DNA of 64,000 nucleotides from Erythroxylum novogranatense (lineage: Eukaryota > Streptophyta > Magnoliopsida > Malpighiales > Erythroxylaceae), in assembly GCA_029891385.1 (NCBI GenBank), contig CM057228.1, positions 56,985,783-57,049,782 on the forward strand. Direction: 5' to 3'. This document shows positions 57,656-64,000 of this stretch, piece by piece. Numbering within the stretch: the first letter of the stretch is position 1; each line of letters starts with the position of its first letter. The notes under the pieces are model-generated. The model was not told the origin of the DNA. It saw only the letters and a list, made by a program, of their open reading frames with translations, and did no database searches. The position numbers and the translations under genes were made by a program.

Positions 57656-58514
57656 GAAATCACAAAGGAGGAAGTGAAGTAGTACTAAAGGAGTTAGCTA
57701 TGTCGTCCAAACCAAGAGTTATTTTAGATATGACAGAACAAGATGTCGAAATAGATTCAAAAGTTGAATCGAAAGTGCAACCTGAACATCAAGTTGTGCC
57801 TAGACGTAGTGGGAGGGTTGTGAGACAGCCATATAGCTATCTGGGTCTAGGAGAAGGCTTAATTGCCATCTCAGACCAAGAAGAAATAGATCTCATTATG
57901 TATACACAGGCTATTAATGATGTTGATGTAGGAAAATGGCTCAAGGTGATGGAATCGGAAATAGATTCCATGTATACTAAAAAAGTCTGGGTCTTTATAG
58001 ATCTACCATCAGGTCTAAAAGCTATAGGATGTAAATGGATCTACAAAAGGAAAAGGGGATCGGATGGAAAGGTAGAGACCTTTAAAGCTAGATTGGTAGC
58101 TAAAGGCTATACTCAAAAAGAGGGTATAGACTATGAGGAGACTTTTTTTCCGGTTGCCATGCTTAAGTCCATCAGGATTCTTTTAGCCATAACAACCTAT
58201 TTTGATTATGAAATATGGAAAATGGATGCCAAGACCGCATTTCTTAATGGGGATCTCTTAAGGAGACCATCTATATGGCTCAACCAGAAGGATTCATTGA
58301 GCCAGGTAATGAGCATAAGGTTTGCAAGTTGCAAAGGTCCATTTATGGACTTAAGCAAGCATCTAGGTCTTAGAATATTAGGTTTGATAAGGCTATCAAA
58401 ACCTATGGGTTCATACAAAACCTAGATGAGCCTTGTGTTTATAAAAGAATACAAGAAGGTAAGGTTACTTTCCTAATCCTGTATGTTGATGACATTCTGC
58501 TCATTGGGAATGAT
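57637..58514 (+). pseudogene. pol: Reverse transcriptase of copia A2
   Basis: Linker ending PRRSGRVVRQPYSYLGLGEG, then GKWLKVMESEIDSMYTK, RKRGSDGKVETFKARLVAKG, EGIDYEETFFPVAMLKSI and WKMDAKTAFLNGDL. Small insertions near 58250 shift the frame. In the shifted frame LQRSIYGLKQASRS-like sequence is followed by TAG in place of Trp (58371-58373). YVDDILLIGNDVG is intact at about 58483-58521. Confidence 0.92.
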
Positions 58515-59462
58515 GTGGGAATGTTATCTACGGTTAAGGGATGGTTGAACGAACAGTTTTCGATAAAGGATTTGGGAGAGGCTAACTATGTTCTAGGGAT
58601 CAAACTTATAAGGGATTGTAAGAACAAACAGAAAGCTTTGTCTCAATTAACCTACATTGAGAATATGCTTAAAAAGTTCTCCATGCAAGATTCCAAGAGG
58701 GGTTTCACTCCTACTAGACATGGAATCAAACTTTCAAAGGAACAAGCACCTAAAACCCAAGAGGAGGTTGAACACAAACGTAACATTCCATATGCTTCGG
58801 CAGTTGGAAGTTTGATGTATGCAATGCTTTGCACTAGACTGGATATTTGTTACGTGATGGACCGGTAGCGATTTCATCCAATCCAGGAATGGAACATTGG
58901 ACTGCAGTTAAGTGTAAACTTAAGTATATTCGTAGGATGAAAAACTTAATGCTTGTTTACTCTAGAAGTAATCTTATTCCGACGGGATATACAGATTCTG
59001 ATTTCCAATTAGATGTTGATTCAAGGAAATCAACTTCTGGTTCTATATTTACTTTAGGAGGTAGAGCCATAGTTTGGAGGAGTGTCAAGCAATCTTGTAT
59101 TGTTGATTCGACTATGGAGGTTATATGTTCTTGTCAGGAAGCAAAGAAAAGAAGCGATCAGCTGCTCGAAGTTCTTAAATGATTTGGAGGTAGTTCCAGA
59201 GGCAGAAAAAGACATTACACTTTATTGTGATAATAGTGGGCAGTGGCTAATTCTAAAGAACCTCGAAACCATAAAGCTACCAAAACATATTGAGAAAAGG
59301 TATCAGCTCATAAGGGAGACAATACAATGTGAAAAGGTGGATGTGGTAAAGATTTCCACAGAGCAAAACCTTACTGACTCGTTCACAAAGACATTGACTC
59401 AAAAGAGCTTTGAGGGTCACCTAGAAGGGATGGGAATGAGGGATATGTCAAACTTGCTTTAG
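58515..59462 (+). pseudogene. pol: RT end and RNase H of copia A2
   Basis: IKDLGEANYVLGIKLIRD, SQLTYIENMLKKFSMQDSKR and NIPYASAVGSLMYAML, then a frame change near 58855. RNase H follows: LIPTGYTDSDFQLDVDSRKS (first Asp), VKQSCIVDSTME, DITLYCDNSGQW and TEQNLTDSFTKTLTQKSFEG. The last frame ends GMGMRDMSNLL at 59462, close to the native pol stop. Confidence 0.92.
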
Positions 59463-59476
59463 GGCAAGTGGGAGAT

Positions 59477-60008
59477 TGTTGAGTTATGTAAATATAGTGC
59501 CCTCGACAGCAAGTGTATTTACATGTAACTTTATCTTCTTCGCCATGCTTTGTAATGAAAATATTTATTATTAATAAAATAAAAGAGTTTGGTTTTATCT
59601 GTGAGCGTTATATATCTAGTCAAAAGGTACCAAGATTCTTTTGTAAGTAATATACATATACATAGAGATGTATGGGAAACATGTATATTATTAGAATCTG
59701 AATTAATTGATTCATAGTTGAATAATCAAGTTGGTCACTTGATTATAGTTTAGACTGTAGTGTTGTGATTTATCTCCATATAAGTAAAGGAGTTTACTTA
59801 AAGAGAATGATGAGTTTCATATCATGATAGTAGTAGACTTTTGATAATGGCTCTATTAAATGAATCTGGAATCAAGTATGTTTTCAAGAATAAAGTGGGT
59901 CGTTACTTTAATATTAAAACATACAACTTAAGCATTCGCTTATTATGAATCATAATCTTGATGAGTGGTGAACTCATATATGTTTCATTATAATTCTTGA
60001 TATGATCA
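59477..60008 (+). repeat. LTR3 of the copia pair, truncated
   Basis: Begins TGTTGAGTTATG after GCAAGTGGGAGAT and follows LTR1 almost base for base to CTTGATATGATCAGA, then stops about 350 bases short of the matching LTR1 segment, replaced by a purine-rich minisatellite. Confidence 0.9.
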
Positions 60009-60510
60009 GAAGAAGTGAAAAGGCAAAAGAAGAGAAAAGAAGAAGGAACAAAAAGACAAAAAAAAAAACAAAAAGGCAGAAGAAGCGAAAAGTTAGAAGG
60101 AACAAAAAAGCAGAAGGAACGAAAAGGCAGAAGAAGCGAAAAGGCATAAGAAACAAAAAGGTAGAAGGAACGAAAAGGCAGAAGAAGCAAAAAGGCAGAA
60201 AGAACAAAAAGACAGAAGGAACAAAAAGGCAGAAGGAGCGAAAAGGCAAAAGAAGACACGTCAGTAAAGCATAGAAGAAGTGGAAACTAAGAAGAAGCGA
60301 AAATACAGAAGAAGATGATGTCATCAATGACATCATTACAGAAGAAGCAAAACATAGAAAAAGTGAAAACTAAGAAGAAGCAGAAACTAAGAAGATGCAA
60401 AAACACAGAAGAAGATGACGTCATCACAGAAGAAGCAAAACACAGACGAAGAGAAAACTAAGAAGAAGCGGAAACTAAGAGAAGCACAAGAGCAGAAGAC
60501 ACAACTCTTC
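60009..60510. repeat. GAAGAAG-type minisatellite
   Basis: Imperfect units: AAGGCAGAAGAAGCGAAAAGGC-type to about 60260, then CACAGAAGAAG with GATGACGTCATCA palindromes (60295-60330, 60405-60430). The Lys/Arg-rich frame 60002-60274 and the complementary Phe/Leu-rich frames are repeat translations. Confidence 0.9.
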
Positions 60511-60529
60511 TCTTACGCCTCTTCCCTTA

Positions 60530-62291
60530 AAAGGATCATAACTCCTAGTGTAGGCGTCCAAAATTTTCATGCTAAAAATCGCTTGGAAAAGAAAAAGAAG
60601 ACTTACTACTTACTAAATAATACATTTGCCTAAATCAACTTAGATTATTCCCTGAAGTCAGAAAACGAGATTATTTCTTTGCGAAACTTAAAGAAAATTT
60701 CAATGACCAACCTTGGTCAGCCATGAGTAAATGTGCAAACATATTCCATTCGTATCAAAAGATAAATGTTTTACAAAGCTTTAGTGGGCATTTCAAGTCA
60801 CAATTACAATCAATACATCAAAAATCCCAAAATACAAAACATCTTTGATCTGCTCAAAATATAACTAAAGCCTTACTTTACAAACTTGTTTCAAATACAA
60901 AATAATCAAAACTAGGAGTGCTGCCTTGCCCTTCCTGGCCTACTCGAATCCTACTCATCACCTGAATGTGTGGAAGGAGATTGGGGGGTAAGCTTAAAGC
61001 CTGTGGGTAACAATCTTATAATCGGTAACAAGCAAAAACCTTTTGAAATAATCATCCTCATTGTAAAAACTCACACTAATGTAGAACACAGACACATCAT
61101 TACTATTAACATATCATGAACACAAAAAACACATCAAATTGGTTTGGGTGGATCCAAAACAAAACATACTACACATTTTCACATAATGGTCTTGTATAGC
61201 CGTGAACTTATGGGAGTCCATAAAGGAGCTCCATGCCACTAGCGGGCAGGCGAGAAAAGTCTTTAGACAAGTGCGCTTAACATACTTCGGGGATCACCAC
61301 GAACCCACATAACATATAATTTCATGATTTATAAACTTGTTTCCCCAAAAGGCACTAGATCAGAAATTTGGTTTTTCATGACATGATATCTTTTCAAAAA
61401 CCTTTCATTTTTTTAATTACAAAATTTATGCACAGATTATGCAGCACCATCTCAAAGCATTTAATGAAGATTTAAATGAACATGTGGAAGTAGTTGAAAA
61501 CATTCATTTCATTTTTCTTGACAGAAAACATTTATGGCTTATTAGTCAATAATAAGAATGTAACCCACCTTGAATTTCTTGTTGGTAAACTGCTCAAGTG
61601 TGCCTCTCCTCCTGCCCCTCTAGTTCTTCTTGGCTCCATTTTTTTTACATCATAAAAAAGTCCCCAAATTAATAAAGATTTCCATATGAGAACCCAAAGA
61701 CAACTAACGTATAGATTGATCCTAGAACTTTTAAGCCCATGCATTTTCTAAGCTCTTGAAACTAGAACCCCTTCCAAAAATTCGAAGCCTTAAGTGCTCT
61801 TACCTCAATCTTCTCCAAATGAAGAAATGCTTGATTCAAAAGGAGACTCTTATCTTCCTCTATATTTTCCCCTTCTCAATCACTCTCTAAATCTCCTTTG
61901 AAGGTTGAGAAAAATCAAGACCTGGCTCAAAACTCTTTTCTCCCTCTAAACTCATGACACTCTCTCTACCTTCTTTCTTACTTTTGTGATTTCTCTATTC
62001 TGTTCTTCCTCAGCACGTTCTTGGCTTTTAAAAATGCAAGCCAATAAATTCCTTTTCCCATTTTGGCCCTTCTTCAAATCCTTAAAGCCTTCCCACTTAA
62101 GGGATCTCCCTAAAATACCCCTTATGCAACTTTTCACTTTAACTTTAATCCAATTCATCTATGTACCATAATCTCATTAACATAAATAGGCTACTTAATT
62201 CCAACGTACTCTAATATAGCAAGATCCCAAAATTAATCTAATCATACTCATTTATCAAGAAAAAAATTTGGGGGCCAATTGGGGGCCAACA
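60530..62291 (-). repeat. Minus-strand Ty3/gypsy LTR, 3' end incomplete
   Basis: The minus-strand start is TGTTGGCCCCCAATTGGC at 62291. Modules in LTR order toward lower coordinates: purine-rich stretch (61900-62000), GAG/GTAAGAG donor-like site (61799-61803), AATTCAAGGTGGGTTAC (about 61565-61580), GCCTGCCCGCTAGTGGCA (61233-61250), CCCACAGGCTTTAAGCTTAC (about 60985-61005). Beyond them a TCCAAG-module copy lies near 60540-60600. No CCAACA end or PBS is visible before the minisatellite. Confidence 0.8.
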
Positions 62292-63791
62292 TAGGGAATG
62301 CTCCAAGACCCCAAAATAATATATATAGCTACATGTATAATCTAGGATGGAGGACTCACCCCAACTTATCTTGAAGAAATCAGGGCCAAGCGAGAAATAA
62401 CCCTCCACTTGGTTCCAGCAGCAAGCACTGTAGCCCAAGAAACCTAGTATGAATGAGATGATAGTGGAATTCATTCAGGAATCAAAAGTAAGACATTAGA
62501 GAATGGATGGCTTTTATACACAACTTGGAGATTCAACTCGACTAAATAGCAAAGACAATGGCATAAAGAACAAAAGGGAGTTTGTCGTACAACGGAGATG
62601 AATCATAAGGAAAGAGTAATGGTAGTCACCCAAACAATTGAGAAAAAGCGTAAAAAATAGAAAAGTCAAGGAATATTGTTCTTCCATCCTATATCTAGCT
62701 AAAGTGAAGAAAGATAAGATGGATGAAGAGTTAGGCAAATTTTTTAAGTTGTTTAAACAACTTCAAAAAAACTTACCCCTTATAAAACTCTTGTGAAAGG
62801 AATATAAACCTATAAACATTAAACACGTAGACTTTGTTAATTATTAGTGAAATAAAATGAATCCAAGATGTAATTATTAATCATTAATTTAATTAATGAG
62901 TAATTCAAAATAATTTATTAATTACAAAATGATATTATATTTTCGTAGTAAAGTCCAAGGTTATCCTTACCTCAATTTTTGACTCAATTAACTTATAGTC
63001 CAATTTACTCCTTAATCGAATCTTCGGACCTAGACATTTACAAAATTCTATTAGACTAATTTATGAAAATTTTTAACTCAAATGCATTTAATAATCCAAC
63101 ATTATTCCCTTTTCCATTTTATTCTTAATTATAAAAATAATATCCTTACTAACCTAACCACCATAATTACTAAAATACCCTTAACTAATTAAAAGTCCTA
63201 TTTTGCCCTCATGCATTTCAATTAATTCCAAAATTTCCCTTTGGAAGTAAATTCCAAATTTACCCCCTTCACTTTTTACATTTCCCACTATGCCCCTATA
63301 TGTAAATTAAATTTTCAAAAGATGTCATTTCTTCTCCTATCTCCTCTTCTTTTATCTAATTCTAGCCACATTTGCTCCATTTTTATCCCTTTACGTAACT
63401 TCAGTTATTGTCCCAAACAATTACAACATGCAATCCAACTATAAACTAGTGTAGGTTGATCAAAATCACAAAAAAGACATAATAAAGCTAATGGAATTTT
63501 TACCTAAGTGTAAGGCACTTTGGGTTTGTCATCCTCCATAACCCCCACCCCTCCCACCAATTTGATGCAAAACAAAATGAGAGAACAGATATGAAAAGTG
63601 TCACATGCAGGACAAAATGGTACATTTAGACACACTTACCAGTTGGAATAGTTGAGAGAAAAGATGAAGGAGTAGCTATTTTTGTTGGTTTTCTTCAAAA
63701 TTCTAGATGATGTCTTATATGCATGTTTAATGGTTTGTGGGTTGGGCTGCGCTATTGGATAAGTTTTGTTTATTACTAAGTAGGCTTTACA
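62292..63791 (-). repeat. LTR-containing region of a minus-strand Ty3/gypsy element
   Basis: The LTR start on the minus strand is TGTAAAGCC at 63791, directly after a polypurine tract. The other end of the LTR is not located, so part of this stretch may be older flank. It is AT-rich with no credible gene; small ORFs at 62238-62738 and 63241-63444 have no motif. Confidence 0.6.
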
Positions 63792-63793
63792 AA

Positions 63794-63805
63794 TCTCCCC
63801 CTTTT
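63794..63805 (-). other. Polypurine tract of the right-edge gypsy element
   Basis: Minus strand AAAAGGGGGAGA, followed within three bases by the LTR start. Confidence 0.88.
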
Positions 63806-63831
63806 AAAAGAATTTTTCCCTCAAAATTAAA

Positions 63832-64000
63832 TTATGGACCTAAAAATCCAAATAAATGAGGATATTGACGTCGAAGTTCATCCTCTACCTCCCAAGTCGC
63901 CTCTCTTGGAGAACAATGATGACTCCATAAAACTTGCACCACCGGAATCTCCTGTCTCCTTAATTTTTTTATTTATCTATCCAATATCTCCACTTGCTCC
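63832..64000 (-). pseudogene. pol: 3' end of gypsy pol (chromodomain-like tail), runs off window
   Basis: The minus-strand frame ends at TAA 63834-63832. It reads EQVEILDR, an in-frame TAA, then RRQEIPVVQVLWSHH, EATWEVEDELRRQYPHLF. This is the same C-terminal chromodomain-like ending as in G1 ([15 protein letters not shown]). About 55 codons are visible and the rest of the element lies outside. Confidence 0.85.

Larger units (their letters stand above)
33214..60008 (+). mobile_element. Head-to-tail pair of Ty1/copia elements (A1, A2) with a shared middle LTR
   Basis: LTR starts TGTTGGAGTTATGTAAATA occur at 33214 and 49914, with a TGTTGAGTTATG variant at 59477. Between them lie two internal regions of one family with the same gag start MNPLTLLLTNNKLE (34207, 55560) and the same pol end. 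The order is LTR, A1, LTR, A2, truncated LTR, all on the plus strand, as expected from recombination between two copies or a tandem insertion. A1 is split by copia element B (35601-47376), and the middle LTR by a solo gypsy LTR (51203-54031). A2 continues without a large insertion. Both are inactive. Confidence 0.8.

Noticed and set aside
60002..60336. Lys/Arg-rich plus-strand ORF and Phe/Leu-rich minus-strand ORFs
   Set aside because: Low-complexity translation of a GAAGAAG-type minisatellite at the junction of two LTRs.

Overview
The window looks like repeat-rich nuclear DNA from a flowering plant, most likely a eudicot; the species cannot be told from the sequence. I found no convincing host gene, rRNA, tRNA or CRISPR array. 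Almost everything is retrotransposon, nested up to three levels deep: Ty3/gypsy elements of the chromovirus and Athila kinds, Ty1/copia elements including a SIRE-like one, and plant L1-type LINEs. They are called from LTR pairs, target-site duplications (TSDs), primer-binding sites (PBS, mostly initiator-tRNA-Met type), polypurine tracts and protein motifs. Nearly all coding regions are broken.

Layout. 1-6110: LTR-derived Ty3/gypsy sequence with a 41-bp minisatellite, a roughly 209-bp tandem array and a duplicated PBS. 6249-17860: an almost complete chromovirus-type Ty3/gypsy element (G1) with near-identical 2.1-kb LTRs and a perfect GTGAG TSD; its gag carries a reverse-oriented solo LTR (9465-12274). 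18490-20604: an L1 LINE relic, cut by a degenerate Ty3/gypsy element (G2, 20605-31935). G2 in turn contains a minus-strand SIRE-like copia element (21657-28194) that has lost pol but keeps gag and a long env-like frame. 32391-33010: an Athila-type gag relic. 33214-60008: two copia elements of one family (A1, A2) head to tail around a shared middle LTR. A1 is interrupted by another copia element (B, 35601-47376), whose gag is interrupted by a minus-strand LINE (40005-42088); the middle LTR is interrupted by a solo gypsy LTR (51203-54031). 60009-64000: minus-strand gypsy LTR sequence with a minisatellite, then the 3' end of a second minus-strand gypsy element running off the window.

The most interesting signals are not genes. 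(1) Several unrelated families carry an AGGTAAG splice-donor consensus in the LTR and an acceptor-like site just before the gag start, which suggests a leader intron that would remove the PBS. (2) The gypsy LTRs end in a hairpin beside the PBS whose stem is kept by paired substitutions. (3) A hairpin recurs four times in the element B leader, once with a compensatory change. (4) LTR ends have incorporated tandem PBS-containing units. (5) Lineage-specific palindrome blocks sit beside the same conserved LTR module. (6) The env-like frame of the pol-less SIRE element has seven nonsense codons but no frameshift over 751 codons.
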